This document shows, one piece after another, positions 7,989-16,500 of a stretch of 41,209 nucleotides of DNA. Numbering within the stretch: the stretch's first letter is position 1; the number at the start of each line of letters is the position of its first letter. The stretch covers positions 1-41,209 of the forward strand of contig NZ_BAFT02000021.1 of NCBI RefSeq assembly GCF_000308475.2. The letters run 5' to 3'. A program made the position numbers and the translations under genes. The DNA comes from Nocardia brasiliensis NBRC 14402 (GTDB taxonomy: Bacteria; Actinomycetota; Actinomycetes; Mycobacteriales; Mycobacteriaceae). The notes under the pieces were generated by a model, which worked only from the letters and a program-made list of their open reading frames with translations, made no database searches and was not told the DNA's origin.

Positions 7989-8016
7989 CACTGGCGACAC
8001 TATCGAGGAGTTCACC

Positions 8017-9738
8017 ATGGACCAGCGGACGACGGATTTCGACGTCCTCATCGTCGGCTCCGGTTTCGGTGGCAGCGTCACCGCACTGCGGCTGGTCGAG
8101 AAGGGCTACAAGGTCGGCGTACTGGAGGCGGGCCAGCGGTTCGCCGACGACGAACTGCCCAAGACCAGCTGGGAACTGAAGAAGTTCCTCTGGGCGCCCA
8201 AGCTCGGCTGCTACGGCATCCAGCGCATCCACCTGCTGCGCGATGTCCTGATCCTCGGCGGCGCGGGCGTCGGCGGCGGCTCGCTGAACTATGCCAACAC
8301 GCTCTACGTGCCACCCGCGCCGTTCTTCCAGGACGCGCAGTGGCGCGACATCACCGACTGGCAGGCCGAGCTCGCGCCGTACTACGAGCAGGCACAGAAG
8401 ATGCTCGGCGTGGTGCGCAACCCGCACATGACACCGGCCGACGAAGTGTTCAAACAGGTCGCCGAGGACCTCGGGGTCGGCGACACCTTCGTGCAGACGC
8501 CGGTCGGCGTGTTCTTCGGTGAGCCCGGAAAGACCGTCGCCGACCCGTATTTCGGCGGCGTCGGCCCGGAGCGCACCGGCTGCATCGAGTGCGGCGACTG
8601 CATGGTGGGCTGCAAGTACGGCGCGAAGAACACCCTCGTGAAGAACTACCTCTACCTCGCGGAAAAGGCGGGCGCACAGGTCATTCCGATGACCACGGTG
8701 ACCGATCTGCGGCCGCATCCGGACGGCACCTGGGATGTCTCCACCGCCCGCACCGGCGCCTGGCTGCGCAAGCAGCCCAAGACCTACACCGCCGCCAACG
8801 TGGTACTCGCGGCGGGCACGCGGGGCACGCAGAAGCTGCTGTTCGAGATGCAGGACAAGGGCGCGCTCACCGAGCTGTCGCCGCGCCTCGGCCAGCTCAC
8901 CCGCACCAACTCCGAATCGATCGTCGGCGCCGCGACCAAAAAGGTCACGCCCGGTGTCGATTTCACCAAGGGTGTGGCGATCACGTCGTCCATCCATCCC
9001 ACGCCGGACACCCATATCGAGCCGGTCCGCTACGGCAAGGGCTCCAACGCCATGGGCCTGTTGCAGACGCTGATGGTCGACGGCGGCGGCCGAATTCCGC
9101 GCTGGCTGCGCTTCCTCGGCCTGGTGCTGCGGCATCCGATGAACCTGCTGAGCTTCCTGAGCACCAAGAACTGGAGTGAGCGGACGATCATCTCGCTCGT
9201 CATGCAGCACTTGGACAATTCGATCACGACCTACACCAAGCGCGGGTTGTTCGGCCGCAAGATGACCAGCAAGCAGGGTCATGGCGAACCGAATCCGACC
9301 TGGATTCCGATGGGCAACAACGTGACCCGGCGAGTGGCCGAGAAGATCGGCGGCATCGCGGGCGGCAGCTGGGGCGAGATCTTCAATATCCCGCTCACCG
9401 CACACTTCCTGGGCGGCGCGGTGATCGGCGCCGACGCCGAGCACGGCGTGATCGACGGCTACCACCGCGTCTACGGCTACCCGACCCTGAGCGTCGTCGA
9501 CGGTGCGGCGGTATCGGCGAACCTCGGCGTCAACCCGTCGCTCACCATCACCGCCCAGGCCGAACGCGCCGCCGCCTACTGGCCGAACAAGGGCGAGCTC
9601 GACACCAGGCCGCCACTCGGCGCCGGCTACCAGCAGATCCCGCCGGTCGCTCCCGCCAAGCCCATCGTGCCCGCGAACGCCCCTGCCGCACTTGTCCTTC
9701 CGATCGTGCAGATCAGGGAGACACCGGCCGCAGGCTGA
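8017..9738 (+). CDS. choD: GMC-type FAD oxidoreductase (ChoD-like, annotated as cholesterol oxidase)
   Basis: A 573-residue flavoprotein. ATG 8017 follows GAGGAG at 8005-8010 and starts just before the Rossmann motif DVLIVGSGFGGSVTALRLVEKG, so the longer upstream frame is not used. Other landmarks are GGAGVGGGSLNYANTLY (FAD-binding), a Cys cluster TGCIECGDCMVGC (C189, C192, C195, C199) and the C-terminal GMC substrate/FAD segment HFLGGAVIG ... DGAAVSANLGVNPSLTITAQAERAA. Sequence and length match mycobacterial ChoD (Rv3409c). That family is called cholesterol oxidase, but its real substrate is disputed, and no signal peptide is visible here. The end is Pro/Ala-rich. It is probably controlled by the divergent TetR. 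Confidence 0.88.
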   Translation: MDQRTTDFDVLIVGSGFGGSVTALRLVEKGYKVGVLEAGQRFADDELPKTSWELKKFLWAPKLGCYGIQRIHLLRDVLILGGAGVGGGSLNYANTLYVPPAPFFQDAQWRDITDWQAELAPYYEQAQKMLGVVRNPHMTPADEVFKQVAEDLGVGDTFVQTPVGVFFGEPGKTVADPYFGGVGPERTGCIECGDCMVGCKYGAKNTLVKNYLYLAEKAGAQVIPMTTVTDLRPHPDGTWDVSTARTGAWLRKQPKTYTAANVVLAAGTRGTQKLLFEMQDKGALTELSPRLGQLTRTNSESIVGAATKKVTPGVDFTKGVAITSSIHPTPDTHIEPVRYGKGSNAMGLLQTLMVDGGGRIPRWLRFLGLVLRHPMNLLSFLSTKNWSERTIISLVMQHLDNSITTYTKRGLFGRKMTSKQGHGEPNPTWIPMGNNVTRRVAEKIGGIAGGSWGEIFNIPLTAHFLGGAVIGADAEHGVIDGYHRVYGYPTLSVVDGAAVSANLGVNPSLTITAQAERAAAYWPNKGELDTRPPLGAGYQQIPPVAPAKPIVPANAPAALVLPIVQIRETPAAG

Positions 9739-9745
9739 GACTCCC

Positions 9746-9796
9746 CCGGACGCGCCGTCCGGATGCCTGATCACACCGTGGATCTCGGCATCCGGA
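9746..9796. terminator. Nested bidirectional terminator between choD and the ESX operon
   Basis: Two mutually exclusive hairpins share an arm. The first is CCGGAC-GCGCC-GTCCGG (9746-9762). The second is TCCGGATGCC (9758-9767) with GGCATCCGGA (9787-9796), a perfect 10-bp stem with a 19-nt loop. They lie between convergent genes ending at 9738 and 9838, so they can end transcription from both sides. There is no T-run on either strand. Confidence 0.55.
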
Positions 9797-9837
9797 CAGC
9801 GCGACCCGTCAGCGCTCGTGCGCGAGCCGAGGCGCGA

Positions 9838-10143
9838 TCACTTCCCGCCGTCCATGTCGTCCATCTTGGTCGCGGCGTCGCGCATGCCCTTGCTGAACTT
9901 CTTCGCGGAGTCGGCCATGTTGTCGCCGCCGGTCAGCAGGTTCTTCGAGGATGTGCCGTAACCCTTGTCGCCCTTGACGAATTTGTCGCCGTAGTCGTCG
10001 TCGCCCCACGGTTCGCCTTGGGCGTTCAGGTTGTTCCGCAGGGTGGCGATGATGTCGCCGGTCTTGCCGCCGACCCCGTCCATTTTGGTTGCGGCCTGCC
10101 GTAACAGCGCGGTGTCCACGCGGATTCTGCGATTCTCGGTCAT
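9838..10143 (-). CDS. WXG100 family type VII secretion substrate (ESAT-6-like)
   Basis: A 101-residue helical-hairpin protein. The W-x-G turn is present as EPWGDDDYGDKF near residue 47, between an N-terminal helix (ALLRQAATKMDGVGGKTGDIIATLRNNL) and a C-terminal one (LLTGGDNMADSAKKFSKGMRDAATKM). It starts at an ATG with GGAG upstream. It is the last gene of the minus-strand ESX operon, 28 bp after EspG. It is a clear paralogue of the WXG100 protein at 19960-20337: both carry a KG(D/E)KGY-type stretch after the turn. The two may form a heterodimer, as EsxE/EsxF do with mycobacterial CpnT; that pairing is inferred. Confidence 0.88.
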   Translation of the reverse strand: MTENRRIRVDTALLRQAATKMDGVGGKTGDIIATLRNNLNAQGEPWGDDDYGDKFVKGDKGYGTSSKNLLTGGDNMADSAKKFSKGMRDAATKMDDMDGGK

Positions 10144-10171
10144 GATGCTCTCCTGCCCTACTGCTCCGAAC

Positions 10172-10981
10172 TCAGTACCGGTCCTCGGGACGTCCTGTTT
10201 CCCAATGTGATTCGACGCGTTCCATCAGGTTGTCGATATCCTGCTGGATCCGCCACGCCAGTAGCCGTCGGCTGATGGCGTGCGCGACCGGGTTCTCGTC
10301 CAGCGACATCACGTACCGCCCATCGCCGGCCACGTCGCGCCACATCAACGTCGTCTCTTGAATTCCGCGCGGACCGTACTTCGAACGGCCCTGCGCCACT
10401 GTGATCACACCGGTCAGGTCGGCCCGCTGTTCGAAGAATTGCTGGGTGCGGTACACCGGCCGATCCTCGATATCGTCCTGCACGAAGCTGCGCCCCCAGC
10501 TCGGTGCGATGTGCTCCTGCGGGTCGGTGATGATCGGAATGTCCGGCAGGCGACCGGCTTCCACGTTCGGCAGCGAACGCACCACCGCGACGCCCAAGCT
10601 TTGCGGATCACATTCGGTGACCACGACCATCGGCGAATCGTAGGTGAGATCACCCAGAGCCTGCTCGAACACGAACCCGTGCAGACCTGCCCGCCCGGCG
10701 TGCACGCGCAGCCGCTTGCTCGTGTCGTTGGCGTCGTGCTCGTCCCAACTACGCGCCAGCACATACAGTTCGGGCGCGCTCAGCACCTGGACCACGCCGT
10801 TGAACGAGCCGTCCAACCGGCGCTGCAGCTCTTGCCACACCACGCGTTTACGGCGCTCCAACTCGTCGGTCATCATGGTTTCGTCGCTCTGGAAAAGCAG
10901 CGGCCGCGGCATCGACCCGCCGCGATACTGGTCGCACAGCACCAGGAATTCGAGCGCGGTGAACTTCCACTGCTGCGTCAC
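10172..10981 (-). CDS. EspG family ESX secretion-associated chaperone
   Basis: A 269-residue protein starting with GTG at 10981. It begins QQWKFTALEFLVLCDQYRGGSMPRPL and contains RRKRVVWQELQRRLDG, long central beta strands and a late YGPRGIQETTLMWRDVAGDGRYVMSL, the EspG pattern including the WxD..GRY segment. In mycobacteria EspG binds PE-PPE substrates in the cytosol and delivers them to their cognate ESX machine. The GTG overlaps (GTGA) the stop of the upstream gene when that gene's frame is restored, so the two are translationally coupled and the 842-aa protein is its likely client. The downstream WXG100 gene follows after 28 bp. Confidence 0.88.
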   Translation of the reverse strand: MTQQWKFTALEFLVLCDQYRGGSMPRPLLFQSDETMMTDELERRKRVVWQELQRRLDGSFNGVVQVLSAPELYVLARSWDEHDANDTSKRLRVHAGRAGLHGFVFEQALGDLTYDSPMVVVTECDPQSLGVAVVRSLPNVEAGRLPDIPIITDPQEHIAPSWGRSFVQDDIEDRPVYRTQQFFEQRADLTGVITVAQGRSKYGPRGIQETTLMWRDVAGDGRYVMSLDENPVAHAISRRLLAWRIQQDIDNLMERVESHWETGRPEDRY

Positions 10982-11026
10982 GGCTCGATCACCGGCTTCG
11001 ACCGCGCGATGTCCGGCCCGAGGGCG

Positions 11027-13555
11027 TCATCCAGGTTGTTCACCGAATCGAGGAACTTGCCCCGCTTGTACTCCCCGCCCGCGCCCTGACCGCCGGGCCC
11101 GGGCCCAGGGCCCATGGGCATGCCCGCAGAGGAGGCACCGGGGTCCTGGCCCGGTTTGCGCCATGTTCACGCTGGGGTTGATCGCCGCCCGCGGGAACAA
11201 CTTCGACGACTCGGCCGGGTTGGCTTGGGTGTGCGCGTTGAGCGGCGTATTGATGTCGCCACCGGGGCCGGGCCCCGGGCCGCCACCGCCGGCGAGGCCG
11301 GCACCGTTCTTCAGCAAGGTCGACAGATCGCTCGGGACCGCGTCGCTGTAGGACGCCATATTCATCGGTTGCAGTTCGCCGAGACCCGGGATGCCGAGCA
11401 TGCCGTTGGACGCCAGTCCGGCGATCATCTCGGTGCCGGTCTTCACGACGTCGCCGATCGTCTTCGTGATTCCGCTCAATCCGTCGGCCAGCGCCTTGAT
11501 CAGGTCCGCGCCGCCCGGGGTCTGCGGCAGCACCCGGCCGAGATCGCGCAACGTTTCCGGGCTCAGGTTCCGCAAGGTCTCCGGATCCAGGTTCTTCAAG
11601 GTTTCCGGATTCAGCTGCTTCAAGCCCTCTGGGCTGAGACCGTTCATGATGTCGGCCCCGAACCGCTTGAGGTCCTCCGGACTCATCCCCTTCAGCAGAT
11701 CGGAACCCAGCTTCTGCAAACCCTCCGGCGTCATCTGCTTGAGCAATTCCGGGCTCAGGCCACCGAGCAGGCCCGCGCCGATCTTCTGCAACGCCTCCGG
11801 ACTCAGATCCTTCAGCGGATTCTCGCCCCGGAGCAGCTTGTTCAACAGGTCCTGGGGCGAGCCCTTGGGCGGCTGGCCACCGTTCGGCTGCTTCGTCGGC
11901 GGATACTCGGGCTTTCGTTGTTCCGGGATCTTCTGCTGCGGCTCCGGGATATTCGGGATGTTGTGGTTCGTGGGTCCGGGTCCGCTGCTGCCGCTCTGGC
12001 CCGAGTTGCCGCTGCCACCACCGGAATTGTTGCCCGAGCTGTCCTTGCTGCCATCGCCGCCACCGTAACCGGAGGGGTTGACCTTCTTGTTCTCCGGACC
12101 CGGCCCGCTCGACCCACCGCTGTTCTGGCCCGCGCTGTCGCCTAGCCCCTGCTTGTGACCGTCTTCGTAGCCGCCCTTGTAGTTGGGGCTGTTCTTGTCG
12201 ATGTTGCCGGGGCCACCGCTACCACCGCTGTTGCCGCTACCCCCGCTGTTTCCACTACCGCCGCTGTTTCCACTACCGCCACTGCCACTGCCACTGCCGT
12301 TGCCGTTCCCGTTGGCCTTGGCTTTGGCATCCTCCAGCCCCTGCTTGTAACCGTCCTGGTAGCCGGCCTTGTACTCGGGGCTGTTCTTGTCGATATTTCC
12401 GTTGTTGTTTCCGCCGCCGTTGTTGTTGCCGTTGTTGTTGCCGCTGCCGTTGTTGTTTCCATTCCCGTTGTTGTTACCGTTGTTGTTCCCGTTACCGCCA
12501 CCTTCGTTCTTCTTCTCCTCCGGCTTCTTCTCCTCCGGCGGCGGCTCCTTGACCTTGCCGACCCCGACCACCGGCGGCATCGCCTTCACCGCACCTTCGA
12601 TGCCCGGCCGGTAGACGGCCGCGTAGGTCGCGCGATAGCCGTCGAGCCAGCCCTCCCGCTTGCATTCCGGGTTGGTGTACTCCCACTTCTGACCGGGAGT
12701 GTCGTTGTACATGGCGAAGATCCACTTCGAGCAATACACCAGATTCGTGCTCAGATTCGTCATCGTGTCGACCAGGGCCTTCGAACCTTCGGTGAAACGC
12801 GTCACCGCCTTCATGGCGAGGTCGGCACCGTCACCGGTCCACATCTCAGCCTTGACCTGCTTCAGGTAGCCGTTCAGCTCCTCCAGGTCACCGCCTAGTT
12901 TCTCCGCCAGCCAGCTATACCGGAAACCGGCGTTGTATGCCGTATGGTCACTGCCCTCCAGCGCTTGCCGGAAATCGTAGAAGCGATTCCAACTCCAGCC
13001 TTCACCTGCTTCGATCGCAATCGGAGTGCCGCTGTCCGCGCTCGGCGGTGGCGCCGGCGCCGTGGGATGCTCGCCGCGTCCGGGAGGGCTCAGGTTGGTC
13101 GGCGGGGCCGCCCTCGGCGGTATCTTCTCGACCTTCTGCAGGTCACCGATCTTGTCGAACCCGGCCTTGTTGGTGTCCTCGGTCGACAAGTAGAACTTGC
13201 ACGAACGGATGAACGTGTCACCCATATCCTCCATGGTCCATTTCATGAGATCCATGGCTTCGATGACATCGGTGGCCTTCTGTTCGAAACGTCGCGTCAG
13301 CGACTTACCACCGGTTTCATCGGAAAAGTCCCGCATCTTGTCCATGTACGAGTCATGGATGTACTGCTTGTACCAGTCGAGCTTTCCGATCATGTCGTGG
13401 CAGGCCTGCGCGCACAGGGCGAAGACTTTGGGGTCGAGCCCCACCGTGTTGGCCTTCAACCCGCCCGCGTCCGCCTTCGCGCGCAAGTCCTTCCAGTCCT
13501 GACGACTTGTCTTGCTGTTGTCGTCGATCGTCGAGCCCTTTTTTTCGTCAGCCAT
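11027..13555 (-). CDS. Gly/Asn-rich ESX (WXG/PPE-like) substrate, C-terminus frameshifted
   Basis: As sequenced, 842 residues. The N-terminal third is helical, with a WXG-like turn EMWTGDGADLAMKAV near residue 245, followed by helices as in PPE/EspB-type substrates. Next come an Asn/Gly-repeat tract (about 350-455), two copies of an IDKNSP-x-YK-x-GY-x-DG-x-KQGL motif, a Pro/Gly stretch, and an 11-to-21-residue LSPE repeat block (about 580-675). The literal C-terminus turns basic and Cys-bearing (RCLLCGHAHGPWARARR). Skipping one base near 11146-11154 restores a natural ending, EYKRGKFLDSVNNLDDALG ... PVIEP, stopping at 10978 and overlapping the EspG start. Its start overlaps the end of the upstream gene by 8 bp. 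Likely exported with EspG's help; exact role unknown. Confidence 0.75.
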   Translation of the reverse strand: MADEKKGSTIDDNSKTSRQDWKDLRAKADAGGLKANTVGLDPKVFALCAQACHDMIGKLDWYKQYIHDSYMDKMRDFSDETGGKSLTRRFEQKATDVIEAMDLMKWTMEDMGDTFIRSCKFYLSTEDTNKAGFDKIGDLQKVEKIPPRAAPPTNLSPPGRGEHPTAPAPPPSADSGTPIAIEAGEGWSWNRFYDFRQALEGSDHTAYNAGFRYSWLAEKLGGDLEELNGYLKQVKAEMWTGDGADLAMKAVTRFTEGSKALVDTMTNLSTNLVYCSKWIFAMYNDTPGQKWEYTNPECKREGWLDGYRATYAAVYRPGIEGAVKAMPPVVGVGKVKEPPPEEKKPEEKKNEGGGNGNNNGNNNGNGNNNGSGNNNGNNNGGGNNNGNIDKNSPEYKAGYQDGYKQGLEDAKAKANGNGNGSGSGSGGSGNSGGSGNSGGSGNSGGSGGPGNIDKNSPNYKGGYEDGHKQGLGDSAGQNSGGSSGPGPENKKVNPSGYGGGDGSKDSSGNNSGGGSGNSGQSGSSGPGPTNHNIPNIPEPQQKIPEQRKPEYPPTKQPNGGQPPKGSPQDLLNKLLRGENPLKDLSPEALQKIGAGLLGGLSPELLKQMTPEGLQKLGSDLLKGMSPEDLKRFGADIMNGLSPEGLKQLNPETLKNLDPETLRNLSPETLRDLGRVLPQTPGGADLIKALADGLSGITKTIGDVVKTGTEMIAGLASNGMLGIPGLGELQPMNMASYSDAVPSDLSTLLKNGAGLAGGGGPGPGPGGDINTPLNAHTQANPAESSKLFPRAAINPSVNMAQTGPGPRCLLCGHAHGPWARARRSGRGRGVQAGQVPRFGEQPG
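11146..11154 (-). other. Probable single-base insertion (frameshift) in the ESX substrate gene
   Basis: On the minus strand the frame reads ACC-GGG-CCA-GGA here. Removing one base of this GC run changes the tail to AQTGQDPGASSAGMPMG, then EYKRGKFLDSVNNLDD and a TGA at 10980-10978 that overlaps the EspG GTG. Sequence error or real mutation cannot be told apart from this window. Confidence 0.75.
11530..11815 (-). repeat. In-frame LSPE repeat block
   Basis: Imperfect tandem units encoding (L/M)(S/T)PE-x-L-(K/Q)-x-(L/I/F/M)-G, with a second spacing of 11 residues toward the end (LNPETLKN, LDPETLRN, LSPETLRD). At DNA level the phrase CTCCGG(A/G)CT recurs about every 33 or 63 bp. Confidence 0.7.
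12190..12510 (-). repeat. Simple Asn-Gly and Ser-Gly coding repeats
   Basis: Stretches of CCGTTGTTGTTG- and CCACTACCGCC-type short repeats encode the NNNGNG and SGGSGN tracts of the 842-aa protein. Repeats of this kind are prone to slippage, but these units are multiples of three and stay in frame. Confidence 0.7.
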
Positions 13556-16500
13556 CTGTGGTGCTCCTTGTGGTCTTCGTGGTCGTTCGCGTGTCGATCA
13601 CCGGTTCGGTTACCGCGGCCGAAGCCCCCAAAGTGAAGGGGACATCGGCGGTTTCGTCGGGTCCGGCACGCTGCTCGGGTGCCTCGAATGGCGAGGGCAG
13701 CAGAAACGGTTTCGGTGCTTTGCGCTGTTTGTCCTTCTTGCGCGGCCGGCGGGACTGTTTCGGCGGCGATCCGGCGGCATTGCCGGAAGATGCCGAGCCA
13801 GGCGACGTCGCCCCCGGTGGCGTCATGCCGGGCGACGCCATGCCTGGAGACGCCGGAGTCCCGGTGGGCGAAGACGATCCCGACTGCGCATGGCCGTCTT
13901 GCAGCGGGGACGCGGGCGGGCGCAGCGGTGTCGTCCCGGGCGTTCCGTCCCGGTCCGATGCGGACTCTCCGTGCTGCTCCGGGATTTTCGAATGCTCGGG
14001 TCCAGACGTTTGATCCGAGTTCCGCGCCCCGCCCGCATCGGTTCCGTGCGCGCCCGATCGCTCACCCGAGCCCGGTGTGTTCGACTGATCGCCGTTCCCG
14101 GTGCGCCCGGACGAGTCCGCGCCATCCTTCGTGGTGCGATTGTCTGCACCGGAAGCGTCCGCGTTGTCGCCGACACCGGAGTGCTTGCCGGGCGCATTCG
14201 AATTGCTTTCGCCACCAGTATTTCTCGAATCACCGGGCTGTTGCCGATCCGAACCATGCTGCGCACCGGTGCGATCCGACGTCTTGCCGCCGTCGGTCGT
14301 GCCCGATCGCTCCGACGCACCCGTCCGGTCGGCCCCGGTCGAATCGTGCTGTTGGCCTGAGTTGTTTCCCGTGCCGGGGCGGTTCGAGTAGCCCGACTGA
14401 TTCGCTCCTCGCTGCTGGCCTGTCCCGTCGGTGCCCGCGCCGCCGGTACCCGCACCTGTCCCGCCGGTAACCGCACCGTTCAGGCGGTCGAGAGCGGCGC
14501 GCAGTGCGGACGGGTCAGGCCGGACCGGGCCGTTCGCGCCGCCGGCGGATGGCGAACCCGAATCGCCTTGGGAACCACCGGAGGGCGATTGCATGCCTGT
14601 TCCGGACCCCAACCGCCAGAAGTCCGGCGACGGCCCGTCCTGCCCCGTCGTCTCCTCGCCCGATCCGGTCTGCTCCGACGGCCCGAGCGAGCCCTCCCCG
14701 CCCGGCGGCAGCATCCCGTCCGCGCCGTGCAGGTTCTGCAGCATCCGCGACAACATCTCCGGGTCCAGTTGCGGAGGTTGCTGCTCCTCCGGCGGCGTCT
14801 GGTCGCTGCCCGACGAGTCGCGATCGGCACCGGCGGCGCCATCGTCGCCGGATACCTCGCCGTCACCGGAATCGCGCGGACCGTCGGCGCTGGAACCGCC
14901 TCCGGCGCCCGACCTGCCGGAACCACCGCCATCCCCCGACTGCCGGCGCTCGTCGTTCCTGCCCGGTCCAGAACTCCGAACGTGCTCCTCCGGACCAGGA
15001 TTCACCGCCCCGTCGGCACCCGACGGCCCCTGCACCTCCGTGTTCGGCGGCCCCGACTCATTCTGATCCTGCGGCCCCCAGTAGTACTCGTCCGACGGAC
15101 CCCAATAATCCTGATCCGGCGAACCCCAGTAGAACTGCTGCGCCGGATCCCAAGGCGGGTCGTCCGGCGGCACCTGCATGCCCTTGTACTTCAGCTCGTC
15201 CTTGTACTCCTGCGGAATCCAGTCTTCGGTGTCCGGCGCGGTCGGCGCGTTATAGGGATCAGGCATCGGATCGTTCTCGGTGGTGCGAGGCGGTCGTGGT
15301 TTGGCAGTGAGGTCCTGGCCCTGGACGTAACCGCTCTGCGGATCGGCCGGTGGCGCGACGGCGCCGTCCGGGTCGGCGACGTGCACCTTGTTCTTGTCGT
15401 CGACCGTCCAGGTGGTGCCGTCCGGCCTGCTGCCCCACGCGGTCTGGTTCTCCGTGATCCGGACCGCTCCGTCCCCGCGAATCTCGCGTACCTCGGTACC
15501 GTCGACGAAAGCGGTTCCGTCCCTGCGAATCCCACGCACGGTGCCGTCACCATCGGTAAAACTGACGCCACGGGGCCCGACCTCGGAGACCGACCCGTCT
15601 TCGTGCACGACCCGCAGACCCTGCGGCGTGCGTTCCAACTGCGCGCCGTTGGACAGTTCGATCGGTTCGTTCAGCTGCCGCGACTCGGTCTGCCCATTCG
15701 GCGCGGTGACGCGCACCGAGCCGCGCGGTCCACGCTCGTACACGGTGCCGTCGCTGTCGAACACCTTGGTGCCCTTGGGTGAAGACTCGAAGCCGGTGCC
15801 GTCGGGCCGATCCATCTGGATGGTGCCCTGCTTGCGTGGACCGTCCTGGTCGAACCCGCCGAGCCGATCACGCAGCCCGATGTTCAGGGTGTCGTTGTGG
15901 TCGTAGTGGAGCACGGTCCCGTCGGGATGCTCGGTGCGCCCGCCACCCTGCACGTCCGTGCCGTCGAACACCACATGCTTGGTGTTGTCGGGCAGTTCGA
16001 CCGTGACGGCGCCATTGGGTTCGACGGTCTGCTTGGTCCCGTCCGGGCCGGTGATCACGGTGGGCCTGCCGGGCCCGGACTCGACCACGGTGCCGTCCAC
16101 CTTGTACACGGTCTTCTCACCGGTGGGCGAGAGGAATTCCGTTGTACCGTCCGGCTTCACGGTTGTGGTCCAGCCGTCCGGCGACTTCGTCCGCACCGAG
16201 CCGTCCTCGAACACGGTGTGCGAGACCCGATCCGGCCGGGTGAAGGTCGGCGATTGGATGCCGCCGCGCTCCCCTGCCTTGCCGCCGGTGCGGTCCGCCG
16301 GGCCGGTGCCATCCGGGCCGACGAACACGATCCCGTACTCGGCACCGATCTTCATCAGCTGCGGATCGTCGGGGCGACCCACCAGGATCGACCCGTCCTC
16401 GCCGATGACATGCCGGGTGCCGTCCGGCGAGGTGACGACGACGTTGCCGTCCCCATCCCGTTCCCGACCGGCCTGGTCGTTCGGCACGATGTGCACGCTG

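Noticed and set aside
7963..9774. A 603-codon open frame on the minus strand opposite the ChoD-like gene
   Set aside because: Composition is His/Asp/Arg-rich without any family motif, and it lies exactly opposite a well-supported gene. Such shadows are normal in very GC-rich DNA.
12190..12510. GTTGTTGCC-type repeats as a phase-variable tract
   Set aside because: Repeat units are multiples of three inside the gene, so copy changes would not switch the frame.
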